64,000 bases of DNA from Lawsonibacter celer (lineage in GTDB: Bacteria; Bacillota; Clostridia; Oscillospirales; Oscillospiraceae): the NCBI RefSeq assembly GCF_014281125.1, contig NZ_JACOEA010000005.1, forward strand, positions 1 to 64,000, given 5' to 3'. The notes below the pieces were generated by a model that saw only the letters and a list, made by a program, of their open reading frames with translations, made no database searches and was not told the DNA's origin. Shown one piece after another: positions 42,493 to 50,762 of the stretch (position 1 is the stretch's first letter; the number at the start of each line of letters is the position of its first letter). The translations under genes were made by a program, and so were the position numbers.

Positions 42493-43785
42493 TTGACTAA
42501 ATATGTGATTCACGGCGGAAAGCCGCTCTCCGGAGAAATTGAGATCAGCGGCGCCAAGAACGCCGCTGTTGCCATCATCCCCGCCGCCTTGCTGGTGGAT
42601 GGCGTGTGCCGGATCGAGAACATTCCGCAGATCAGCGATGTCACCTTAATTTTGAATATTTTGCAGGAGCTGGGCGCGGATGTGCGGACAGTAAACCGCA
42701 CCACGGTGGATGTGGACTGTTCCCACATCCGCAACGCCCGGGTGCCGGAGGAGCTGGCCCGGAAAATTCGGGCGTCCTATTACCTGATCGGCGCACTGCT
42801 GGGACGGTTTGGCTCGGCGGAGGTTCCGCCTCCCGGCGGCTGCGACTTCGGCGGACGGCCCATTGACCAGCACATTAAGGGCTTCGTGGCCATGGGGGCC
42901 GATGTGGACGTACACGGGGGCTACATTCACGCCAACGCCCGCGCGGGCCGGCTGCAGGGCACCCAGATCTATTTGGACATTGTATCCGTGGGCGCGACCA
43001 TGAATATTATGTTGGCGGCCGTGTTGGCCGAGGGCATGACGGTCATTGAGAACGCCGCCAAGGAGCCCCACATTGTGGACCTGGCCAATTTCCTAAACTC
43101 CATGGGCGCGGAGATCATGGGCGCGGGCACGGACGTGATTAAGATCCGTGGGGTCAGCCGCCTGAGCGGCGGCGCCTACTCCATTATTCCGGACCAGATT
43201 GAGGCGGGCACCTACATGGCCGCTGTGGCCGCCGCCGGAGGTGAGGTGCTGGTCAAGAACGTGATTCCCAAGCACCTGGAATGCATCACCGCCAAGCTGC
43301 TGGAGATGGGAGTGGATGTGGAGGAGCGGGACGACGCGGTGGTGGTACGCCGCACCGGCAAGCTCACCCGCACCAATGTAAAGACCCTGCCCTACCCGGG
43401 CTTTCCCACGGACATGCAGCCCCAGATTGCCGCTATTCTCTGTTTGGCGGAGGGTACCAGCGTGCTGACGGAAGGCGTGTGGGACAACCGCTACCGCTAT
43501 GTGGACGAGCTACGCCGTATGGGCGCCCAGGTCCAGGTGGACGGGAAGGTGGCTGTGATCGAAGGGGTGCAGAAGCTCACCGGGGCAAAGGTGCAGGCCT
43601 GTGACCTGCGGGCCGGCGCGGCCATGATCATTGCGGGGTTGGCCGCCCACGGAACGACGGAGATCGGAAATATCTACCATATTGAGCGAGGCTATGAGGA
43701 TATTGTGCGCAAGCTCTCGGGGGCTGGAGCGGATATCCGCGTAGTAGTCGCCCCGGATGAGGACAAGCAGGTTCAGGTTGGATAA
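42493..43785 (+). CDS. murA: UDP-N-acetylglucosamine 1-carboxyvinyltransferase
   Basis: A 430-residue enzyme that transfers enolpyruvate to UDP-GlcNAc in the first committed step of peptidoglycan synthesis. YVIHGGKPLSGEIEISGAKNAA opens the first lobe; the catalytic cysteine is C117 in PGGCDFGGRP, so fosfomycin sensitivity at the target is expected from the family. Start TTG at 42493, matching family N-termini. It leads a group with the WalJ-like, rlmH and phosphosugar mutase genes. Confidence 0.95.
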   Translation: MTKYVIHGGKPLSGEIEISGAKNAAVAIIPAALLVDGVCRIENIPQISDVTLILNILQELGADVRTVNRTTVDVDCSHIRNARVPEELARKIRASYYLIGALLGRFGSAEVPPPGGCDFGGRPIDQHIKGFVAMGADVDVHGGYIHANARAGRLQGTQIYLDIVSVGATMNIMLAAVLAEGMTVIENAAKEPHIVDLANFLNSMGAEIMGAGTDVIKIRGVSRLSGGAYSIIPDQIEAGTYMAAVAAAGGEVLVKNVIPKHLECITAKLLEMGVDVEERDDAVVVRRTGKLTRTNVKTLPYPGFPTDMQPQIAAILCLAEGTSVLTEGVWDNRYRYVDELRRMGAQVQVDGKVAVIEGVQKLTGAKVQACDLRAGAAMIIAGLAAHGTTEIGNIYHIERGYEDIVRKLSGAGADIRVVVAPDEDKQVQVG

Positions 43786-43795
43786 GAGAAATCGA

Positions 43796-43826
43796 GGGGC
43801 GGCGGCTGGATGCCGCCGCCCCTGAT
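43796..43826 (+). terminator. Hairpin between murA and the WalJ-like gene
   Basis: An 11-bp GC stem (AGGGGCGGCGG/CCGCCGCCCCT) with a poor T-tract; possibly a partial terminator or attenuator. Confidence 0.45.
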
Positions 43827-43846
43827 TTACATAAGGAGCGATCTTT

Positions 43847-44638
43847 TTGCTGGAGCTAGTTACCCTGGCCAGCGGCTCCAGCGGGAACTGCCTGCTGGCG
43901 TCCGACGGCCGTACCCGGCTGCTGGTGGACGCGGGCATTTCAGCCCGCCGCATCTGCCGGGGATTGAAGGAGCTGGATGTGAACCCCGCCGATCTGGCGG
44001 GGGTGCTGATCACCCACGAGCATACGGACCACATTGCCGGGCTGGCCACTTTGGCCAAGCAGTTTCGCCTGCCGGTGTATGCCAGCCGGGGCACGGGGCT
44101 GCAGCTGTGCTACCGCATCGCCTTTCTGGAGGAGCTGCTGCGCCCCTTCTCCGCCGGGGAGAGCTTCGCGGTGGACGGCCTTGCGGTGGAGAGCTTTGCC
44201 ACGCCCCATGACACGGCGGAGAGCGTAGGCTACGCCGTCTCCAGCGGCGGCAGCAAGGCGGCCGTGGTCACCGACCTGGGCCGTGTGACGGAGGAGGTGG
44301 CCCGGGCTATCCGGGGGACCGACCTTCTGGTGGCAGAGGCCAACCACGACGTGGACTGGGTGCAGTCCGGGCCCTATCCCTACTTTTTAAAGGCCCGTAT
44401 CTTGGGGGACCGGGGCCACCTGTCCAATGAGGCGGGGGCCCAATTGGCCCGCAGCGCGGTGGAGGGGGGCGCCCGGACCGTGGTGCTGGCCCATCTTTCC
44501 GCGGAAAACAATACCCCGGTGCGGGCCTATGATACGGTGCGCGCGGCCTTGGAATATGCGGGCGCGGCGATTGGACGGGACGTAACCCTGGAGGTGGCGC
44601 CCCGGGCGGAGACCAGCCGGCGCTTCCGGGTGGGATGA
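43847..44638 (+). CDS. MBL-fold metallohydrolase, WalJ/YycJ type
   Basis: A 263-residue metallo-beta-lactamase-fold protein: LASGSSGNCLL start, metal site THEHTDHIAG (HxHxDH), then a later SNEAGAQL segment and HLSAENN near the end, as in YycJ/WalJ proteins, which link cell-wall regulation and DNA repair in Bacillaceae. Start TTG at 43847, 8 nt after AAGGAG. The usual WalRK genes are not adjacent here. Confidence 0.85.
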   Translation: MLELVTLASGSSGNCLLASDGRTRLLVDAGISARRICRGLKELDVNPADLAGVLITHEHTDHIAGLATLAKQFRLPVYASRGTGLQLCYRIAFLEELLRPFSAGESFAVDGLAVESFATPHDTAESVGYAVSSGGSKAAVVTDLGRVTEEVARAIRGTDLLVAEANHDVDWVQSGPYPYFLKARILGDRGHLSNEAGAQLARSAVEGGARTVVLAHLSAENNTPVRAYDTVRAALEYAGAAIGRDVTLEVAPRAETSRRFRVG

Positions 44639-44654
44639 ATGGAGGCGACGAGGG

Positions 44655-45134
44655 CTGAATATCCATATCATCTGTGTGGGAAAGCTGAAGGAGCGCTTTT
44701 ACACCCAGGCCGCGGCGGAATACGCCAAGCGGCTGGGGGCGTATTGCAGGTTGACCATTACCGAGCTGCCTGAGGAGCGCCTGGGCTCCACCCCCGGCCG
44801 GGGTGAGATCGACGCCGCGCTGGAGCGGGAGGCCGGAGCGATTCTGGGAAAGGTGCCCAAGGGCGCGGCGGTCACGGCGCTGTGTGTGGAGGGCGGGCTC
44901 TGTTCCAGCGAGGAGCTCTCCGCAAAGCTGGAGGCCTGGGCCGGGAGTGGCAGGAGCACGCTGGTCTTTGTCATTGGGGGCTCCTACGGGCTGCATCCCA
45001 GTGTGAAGAGCCGGGCGGACTGGCGGCTGTCCATGTCCCCCATGACCTTTCCCCACCACCTGGCGCGGGTAATGCTTTTGGAGCAGATCTACCGGAGCTT
45101 TAAGATCCGCGAGGGCTCCAGCTACCATAAATAA
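44655..45134 (+). CDS. rlmH: 23S rRNA (pseudouridine1915-N3)-methyltransferase
   Basis: A SPOUT-class methyltransferase acting on helix 69 of the assembled ribosome. The knot region VFVIGGSYGLHP and FPHHLARVMLLEQIYRSFKI are intact. The canonical opening NIHIICVGKLKE is in frame only from CTG at 44655, 9 nt after GGAGG. That gives 159 residues, the standard RlmH length; the next start (GTG 44676) would remove the first beta strand. Non-AUG initiation is therefore likely. Confidence 0.9.
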   Translation: MNIHIICVGKLKERFYTQAAAEYAKRLGAYCRLTITELPEERLGSTPGRGEIDAALEREAGAILGKVPKGAAVTALCVEGGLCSSEELSAKLEAWAGSGRSTLVFVIGGSYGLHPSVKSRADWRLSMSPMTFPHHLARVMLLEQIYRSFKIREGSSYHK

Positions 45135-45163
45135 GCGGTGATAAAATGGAGGAGGCAACCGAT

Positions 45164-46891
45164 ATGACGTACAAGCAAGCGTATGAGACCTGGCTGAACA
45201 GTCCCGCACTGAGCGAGGAAGAGAAGGACGAACTGCGAGCCATTGCCGGCAACGAAAAGGAGATTGAGAGCCGCTTTTTCGGCCCCCTGGAGTTCGGCAC
45301 CGCCGGGCTGCGGGGCACCATGTGCGTGGGGCTGCACCAGATGAACGTGCATATCATCCGCCACGCCACCCAGGCCTTTGCCCAGGTGATCCTGGAGGAG
45401 GGCCCCATGGCCGCGGCCCGGGGTGTGGCCATCTGCTATGACTGCCGCAACAATTCCGCCCTCTTCGCCCGGGAGGCCGCCTGCGTCATGGCGGGCAACG
45501 GGATTCCGGTGCGGCTGTTTGACGCCCTGCGCCCCACGCCGGAGCTGTCCTTTGCCGTGCGGGAGTACGGCTGCATCGCCGGCATCAACGTCACCGCGAG
45601 CCACAACCCCAAGGAGTACAACGGCTATAAGGTGTACTGGGAGGACGGCGCCCAGCTGCCCCCCCGGCACGCCGATCTGGTGGCCAAAAAGATGGCAGAG
45701 CTGGACGTGTTCGGCTGCGTGAAAACCGCGGACTACGACCAGGCGCTCCAAAGGGGGCTCATTACCCTGCTGGGGCAGGAGACCGATGAAAAGTTCCTCG
45801 CCCACGTCATGGCCCAGGTCGTGGACCCCACCGCGGTGGAGAAGGTTGCGGACACCTTCCGGATGGTCTACACTCCCTTCCATGGGACCGGATATAAGCT
45901 CATCCCGGAGGCGCTTGCGCGCATGGGCATGAAGCATGTGATCTGCGTACCGGAGCAGATGGTGATTGACGGAAACTTCCCCACCGTGGTCTCACCGAAC
46001 CCGGAAAACCCGGAGGGCTTTGCCCTGGCGGTGGAGCTGGCCAGGAAAGAGGGGGCGGATTTCATCCTGGGCTCCGACCCGGACGCCGATCGGGTGGGCA
46101 TTATGGTGCGCGCCAAGGACGGCACGTTCCAGGCCATCTCCGGCAACCAGACCGGCGTGCTGGTGCTGGACTATCTCATCGGCGCCATGAAGCGCACCGG
46201 CCGCCTGCCCGCCAGGCCCGTGGCCCTCAAAACCATCGTCACCACGGAGATGGCCCGCAAGGTGGCCCAGGTGAACGGTCTGGACTGCTACGACACCTTT
46301 ACCGGCTTTAAATTCCTGGCCGAAAAGAAGGACCAACTGGAGGAGTCCGGCCAGGGCAAGGTGATCTTTGCCTACGAGGAGTCCTATGGCTACATGTTCG
46401 GCGATTACGTCCGGGACAAGGACGCGGTTACCGCCGCCCTGATGCTCACCGAGATGGCCGCCTGGTATGCCGGGCAGGGGATGACCCTGGCCGACGCGCT
46501 GGACGCACTGTTTGAGAAGTACGGCTACTACAGCGAGCGCACCATGAACCTGGTGATGCCGGGCCTGGACGGGCTGAAGAAGATGGCCGCCCTTATGGCC
46601 GGCCTGCGGGAGCACCCGCCGGTGGAGATCGCCGGGGTGCCGGTGGCCCAGCGAAAGGACTATCAGGACGGCTCGGTCACCGACGCCCAGGGCAGGGCGC
46701 TGGCGCCCATGGAGCTCTCCGGCTCCAACGTGCTGCGCTACGAGCTCTCCGACGGCACCAGCCTGATTGTGCGCCCCTCGGGAACCGAGCCTAAGGTGAA
46801 GGTCTACATTCTCACCAATGGGGACAGCCGTGCCGCCTGCGACGAGCGGGTGGCCAAATATGCCGCCTGGGCGGAGAGTCTCAAGGGCTGA
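45164..46891 (+). CDS. Phospho-sugar mutase (phosphoglucomutase/phosphomannomutase family)
   Basis: A 575-residue alpha-D-phosphohexomutase of the PgcA-like long group. The phosphoserine loop TASHNPKEYNGYK has catalytic S146, the metal loop is DPDADRVG, and the C-terminal RPSGTEPKVK phosphate loop is present. ATG at 45164 is preferred for GGAGGAGG 8 nt upstream; ATG 45146 is possible. It supplies hexose-1-phosphate for envelope glycans and glycolipids. Confidence 0.92.
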   Translation: MTYKQAYETWLNSPALSEEEKDELRAIAGNEKEIESRFFGPLEFGTAGLRGTMCVGLHQMNVHIIRHATQAFAQVILEEGPMAAARGVAICYDCRNNSALFAREAACVMAGNGIPVRLFDALRPTPELSFAVREYGCIAGINVTASHNPKEYNGYKVYWEDGAQLPPRHADLVAKKMAELDVFGCVKTADYDQALQRGLITLLGQETDEKFLAHVMAQVVDPTAVEKVADTFRMVYTPFHGTGYKLIPEALARMGMKHVICVPEQMVIDGNFPTVVSPNPENPEGFALAVELARKEGADFILGSDPDADRVGIMVRAKDGTFQAISGNQTGVLVLDYLIGAMKRTGRLPARPVALKTIVTTEMARKVAQVNGLDCYDTFTGFKFLAEKKDQLEESGQGKVIFAYEESYGYMFGDYVRDKDAVTAALMLTEMAAWYAGQGMTLADALDALFEKYGYYSERTMNLVMPGLDGLKKMAALMAGLREHPPVEIAGVPVAQRKDYQDGSVTDAQGRALAPMELSGSNVLRYELSDGTSLIVRPSGTEPKVKVYILTNGDSRAACDERVAKYAAWAESLKG

Positions 46892-46910
46892 GTTGTTTTA
46901 AAAAGAGAAA

Positions 46911-46956
46911 AAAGCGGGCCTTTTCCGTGCCGGCGGGCATGGAAAAGGCCCGCTTT
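46911..46956 (+). terminator. Terminator-like hairpin after the phosphosugar mutase
   Basis: A long stem of about 20 bp (46911-46931 with 46936-46956) and a short loop, CTTTCT after it. Its right arm belongs to the leader block shared with the copy at 38947. Confidence 0.7.
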
Positions 46957-47045
46957 CTGTGCGCGTGCAACAAAAGGCGGGTGGGCCTCCCTTGATAAAG
47001 GAGGGTTATATTTATGGCAAACTATACGGATAACTATCAATTACA
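46935..47045 (+). repeat. Leader/N-terminus repeat, copy 2
   Basis: Perfect 111-bp match to 38947-39057 in direct orientation. The Shine-Dalgarno is again in a 6-bp stem (46986-46991 with 47000-47005). Unlike copy 1, the block continues leftwards into a complementary arm. Confidence 0.9.
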
Positions 47046-47622
47046 TCAATGGGAACCGGGAGACGACTTTTTACGGACGGACTTCAACGAGGACTTTCAG
47101 AAAATTGACGCGGCGCTGGGGGCGCTGCGTCAGGAGACGGTTCCGCTGAAGGAGTACGTGAGCACAGAAGTGGGCACGCTGATCCGTATTCCTCTGACCG
47201 ACGTGGACCTGAGCCTGTATCGGGGGCTGGAGGTCCGGCCGGCGCTGCTGTGCGGTGACGTTTCTAACGCCTCACTCTACCTGAACAACCGGGCGGCGGC
47301 GGAGAGCGTGCTGATGTTCCGGGACACGGTGAGCCACAGCAGCGCCTTGGCGTCCCTGGTCACCGTGCCCACCCTGTCCAGCGACGTGACCTATTTCAGC
47401 CGGGTGGTGCTGGACCTGACCCTGCCCACTGTATGGTGCCATTTCCGGGAGATCATGACCTATCACTACCGGGCGGGGAATACCGCATGGAGCTGCCACG
47501 GGGTCGAGGGCTGCTCCATGCACAAGACCCTGACCCCGGAGGAGATTACCGAGGTGACTATCTCCTCCGCCGGGGCCAACCTCCAGGCGGGCTCCCGGGT
47601 GGAGGTGTACGGGCTGAAATAA
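47014..47622 (+). CDS. Small tail-fibre-like protein, family member 2
   Basis: A 202-residue protein with the shared N-terminal module (residues 1-36, NYQLHQWEPGDDFLRTDFN, then IDAALG) but a different, longer C-terminal part that ends TISSAGANLQAGSRVEVYGLK, a phrase like the ends of phage tail structural proteins. It lacks the GDG motif of the other three members. No signal peptide or membrane helix. Tail-to-tail with an SLH gene 60 bp away. Function unknown. Confidence 0.7.
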   Translation: MANYTDNYQLHQWEPGDDFLRTDFNEDFQKIDAALGALRQETVPLKEYVSTEVGTLIRIPLTDVDLSLYRGLEVRPALLCGDVSNASLYLNNRAAAESVLMFRDTVSHSSALASLVTVPTLSSDVTYFSRVVLDLTLPTVWCHFREIMTYHYRAGNTAWSCHGVEGCSMHKTLTPEEITEVTISSAGANLQAGSRVEVYGLK

Positions 47623-47626
47623 GAAC

Positions 47627-47667
47627 GGAAAACAGGGGACTCCCAGCCGGGAGTCCCCTGTTTTTAT
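47627..47667. terminator. Bidirectional terminator between small gene 2 and SLH gene 2
   Basis: A 14-bp perfect stem (47631-47644 with 47649-47662) with TTTTT. Confidence 0.9.
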
Positions 47668-47682
47668 GCGGTTGGGGTGGGA

Positions 47683-50433
47683 TTAGGTAGCCTGGGTCAC
47701 GCTGGAAATGGTAATGGTCTCGTTGTTGGTGGGAGCGGTCACGGTGACATAGAAGGTTACGGTGTTGGTCGCGGCAGAGGGAGTCACGGTGCCAACAACA
47801 GCCTGAGTGCTAACGGAAGAGATGGCCAGGGTAATGGCCTTGTCAGCGACCCAGGTGCCGGAAGTCTTGGTGGCGGTGATGGCGATGGTGTTTACAACGC
47901 CGGTGCCGGTGATGACCTCATAGGCGGTGGTGGTGCAGGTGACGCCATCAGGAGTGCCGGCCAGGGTCAGGGTCTTGGTCACCTGATCGGCGGTCACAAC
48001 GATGGTGGCCAGGTCGGAGGTGCTGGTGGCGTTGGCCACGTAGGAGACGGTCTGGCCGACCTTCAGCTCGGCATCCTCACCCATGAAGATCTCGGCGGTG
48101 CCGTCCACAACATTCAGGCTGGTGGAGCTGGCGATGGTGATAACGCTGCCGTTGATAGCGGTGATCACACCGGAGGTGGTGCTCACGGAAGCGCCCACGG
48201 TGTTGTCATCGTTCAGCTTGTACAGGGCGTCAGAGCCGATGGTGGTCTTGCTGGTGACGGTGATCTTGCCGTCCACGGTGTAGCCGTCATAGCTATAGAC
48301 GGTCACCTGGCCCTTGGCAGTGCTGGTGGTGGTAGCGACCTGAGTGGAAGCGTCCACAAAGACCACCTTGCCGGAGTCAGTGCTGGAGTCAGCGTAAGCG
48401 CGGGTCACAAAGACGAACTTGGCCACGCCGTTCTCAGCAGCCACGTAGGCGGGAGTGGCGCTGACGTCGATCGCAGCGCCGATGCTGGCGTTGCCCACCT
48501 TGGTGCTGATATTGGAGGCGACCAGAGAGCCGGTCGCGGTCTTGTCCGCCTGCTCCAGGAAGATAAAGGTAGTGGCATCGTTCAGGATGGCGGAGGTGGA
48601 GTTGTAGGCAACGGAGGTGTCCTTCACAGCGATATCGACGGTGGCGGCAGAGTTGGTGACCTCGGTCAGCTCGTACTTGCCGTTGGCGTCCACCACGTAG
48701 CTGTACAGCTTGTTGATGATGTTGCTGGCGTTTGCCTGAGATACATTGCTGCTGCTCACAGCTGCACCGCCGATCTTGGAGACGGTGAGCGTGGTGGCCA
48801 CGCCGTCGGTGCCTACACCGTAGACCTCAACGCTGTTGGTCACGCCGCTCTGGAAGTCAGAGCTGGACTGGACAACGCTGTTGGCCAGGACCAGGAAGTA
48901 GTTCTTGGCGGTGGCAGCGGCACTGATGTCCTTCATGATGTTGCCCTGGCCGTCCACGTAGAAGGAGACGGTCTTGCTCAGGTTGGCAGTACCCAGAGCG
49001 GTGGAGCCCTTGTTGGAGACGATGTAATCGGTGCCGTCCACAGTGAACTTGTTGCTGTTGGTCACAGCAGTCAGGGTGCCGGATACGGACTTGGCAATCT
49101 CCAGGGACTGCACACCCAGGAGGGAGCCGCCGACGTTCTTCTTGGAATCCGTGTACAGGACTACGTCCTTTACCGCGAAGTCCTCGGTGACAAAGGTCTT
49201 GCCGTTGGTCAGGGTGACAAAGCGGGGATCGGCGTCCTTGGCGGCGGTGACCTTCTTGACCTCACCGATGTAGGTGTTGATCAGGCAGGTGGTCACGGTC
49301 TTGGCATCGTCGTTGATGTAGACATACATCACAGTGCCGGGGGCGGTGTCCGCAAAGGCGGTGGCAGTGGTCTTGCCGGGCTTGGAGCTGGCATGGCTGG
49401 AGGAGGCGGCACCGTCCACGTTGTTGGTCCAGGTGTAGTCAGCGCCGGCGGCCTTGTAGCCCACCATGCTGTACAGGTCCTTCTCAGTGATCTTGCCGTT
49501 GACCACATAGTCGGCAGTCTTGGGGGCCAGAATGTCGGCCACATCCTTGTAGGCCTTGAGGGTGCTGGCGTAGCCGGTAGCGGGGCGCAGGAACGCGTCG
49601 CTGTCGGTGGTGCTGCGGGTCAGCTTGAAGATCTTGTTGGCCAGGGAGTCGGTCTTGACCTCCTGGGTGGACTTTACGATAGAGAACGCATCGCCAGAGC
49701 CCTTGGCATTGGAAGCCACCAGATAGGCCTCGGCAAAGGTATCATAGGAGGTGCCCTTCACCGGATCCATGCTGTTGTCGGCGTCGGTGGTCACGTTGAT
49801 GGTGTAAACGTCCTTGGTCTCGGTGGTCTTGCTGTAAAACAGGGCGTTGTAGGCCATCTGGCAGGCGTCGTCACGGGAGATGTTGTCGGACAGGACGATA
49901 TTGTTCACATCCAGGCCGGCGGAGACCATGTCCACGGCGATGTTGGTGGACCAGTTGGGATCGTTCACATAGCCCTCGGCAACAGGGTCAAAGCCCAGGG
50001 CAACCAGCAGCATCTTGCCGAAGGCGATGCCGGTCAGCTTGCCCTCGGGGTTGAACTTGCCGTTGCCCACGCCGGCCAGAATGTCCATGCTGGCGCAGTA
50101 GCCGATATAGGAAGCCGCCCAGTGCTTGGCAGGCACGTCAGTGAAGGAAGCGCCGGTGGTGCCCAGCTTCTCGGCGTTGGCGGGACCCAGGTTCATGTAG
50201 GCGACAATCTTGGCCGCCTCAGCACGGGTCAGGGTGCCGGTAGGGTCGAAGTTGGAGCCGTTGCCCTTGCCGTTGATGACGCCCAGGGCGACCATCACGT
50301 CAACGGCCTCAGTGTTCTTGATCTCGGCAGAGTCGCCGAAATCCTTGCTCGCAGCGCTGGCGGAGATGACCATCATGCCGATGAGCATGGCGGCGGCCAG
50401 GACCAGACTGAGAGCACGCTTGAGGTTTCTCAT
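47683..50433 (-). CDS. S-layer homology (SLH) domain surface protein 2
   Basis: A 916-residue exported protein: the MRNLKRALS-type signal peptide cleaved near VISASA28, then three SLH repeats (about residues 30-215) with FDPTGTLTRAEAAKIV and FNPEGKLTGIAFGKMLL. A long Thr/Ser/Val-rich beta region follows, ending in a TISSVTQAT tail. Its SLH part is most like the protein at 57435 (both have ASKDF-DSAEIKNTEAVDVMVALGV). A 927-codon open frame on the other strand is a composition artefact. Confidence 0.9.
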   Translation of the reverse strand: MRNLKRALSLVLAAAMLIGMMVISASAASKDFGDSAEIKNTEAVDVMVALGVINGKGNGSNFDPTGTLTRAEAAKIVAYMNLGPANAEKLGTTGASFTDVPAKHWAASYIGYCASMDILAGVGNGKFNPEGKLTGIAFGKMLLVALGFDPVAEGYVNDPNWSTNIAVDMVSAGLDVNNIVLSDNISRDDACQMAYNALFYSKTTETKDVYTINVTTDADNSMDPVKGTSYDTFAEAYLVASNAKGSGDAFSIVKSTQEVKTDSLANKIFKLTRSTTDSDAFLRPATGYASTLKAYKDVADILAPKTADYVVNGKITEKDLYSMVGYKAAGADYTWTNNVDGAASSSHASSKPGKTTATAFADTAPGTVMYVYINDDAKTVTTCLINTYIGEVKKVTAAKDADPRFVTLTNGKTFVTEDFAVKDVVLYTDSKKNVGGSLLGVQSLEIAKSVSGTLTAVTNSNKFTVDGTDYIVSNKGSTALGTANLSKTVSFYVDGQGNIMKDISAAATAKNYFLVLANSVVQSSSDFQSGVTNSVEVYGVGTDGVATTLTVSKIGGAAVSSSNVSQANASNIINKLYSYVVDANGKYELTEVTNSAATVDIAVKDTSVAYNSTSAILNDATTFIFLEQADKTATGSLVASNISTKVGNASIGAAIDVSATPAYVAAENGVAKFVFVTRAYADSSTDSGKVVFVDASTQVATTTSTAKGQVTVYSYDGYTVDGKITVTSKTTIGSDALYKLNDDNTVGASVSTTSGVITAINGSVITIASSTSLNVVDGTAEIFMGEDAELKVGQTVSYVANATSTSDLATIVVTADQVTKTLTLAGTPDGVTCTTTAYEVITGTGVVNTIAITATKTSGTWVADKAITLAISSVSTQAVVGTVTPSAATNTVTFYVTVTAPTNNETITISSVTQAT

Positions 50434-50709
50434 TTGGATATTCCTCCTTTTAAAATTTGAGTGGGGACGCTATCTGCCTTGTTCAAATTGCCGAACAGGG
50501 GCGTATAACGCCCCTTGCACCCATCAAATTGGTTGCTGAAGGCAAATGTTTTAATTAGAAATACGACTGTTTCTCCTTTTAAAGTTCCGGTGGTAGACAT
50601 TTGGTAGACAAACTTTCTGATTTGAACAATATAAAACCCGCAAATGACTGCAGGGCAGTCACTTGCGGGTTTGGCTTGGTAGACTTTTGGTAGACATTCT
50701 CTCTTCTTG
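50434..50709 (-). repeat. SLH upstream block, copy 2 (leader plus flank)
   Basis: Direct-oriented copy of 41947-42220. The inverted repeat AACCCGCAAATGACTGC with its partner arm is more perfect here (16 of 17) than in copy 1. Four GGTAGAC copies are retained. The block ends abruptly at the terminator of the upstream SLH gene. Confidence 0.85.
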
Positions 50710-50713
50710 CAGC

Positions 50714-50750
50714 AAAAAAGCGGAGCGCTGCACCTGCAGCGCTCCGCTTC
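50714..50750 (-). terminator. Terminator of the exporter/SLH operon
   Basis: A 15-bp stem (50718-50732 with 50735-50749) with a 2-nt loop; minus strand T6 follows. Confidence 0.9.
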
Positions 50751-50762
50751 GGGAAGGGGGGA

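Noticed and set aside
47677..50460. 927-codon open frame on the plus strand opposite SLH gene 2
   Set aside because: The translation is a low-complexity Gly/His/Val/Asp mixture made by reading biased codons of the SLH gene backwards. It has no family motif, and the opposite strand has a signal peptide, SLH repeats and a ribosome site.
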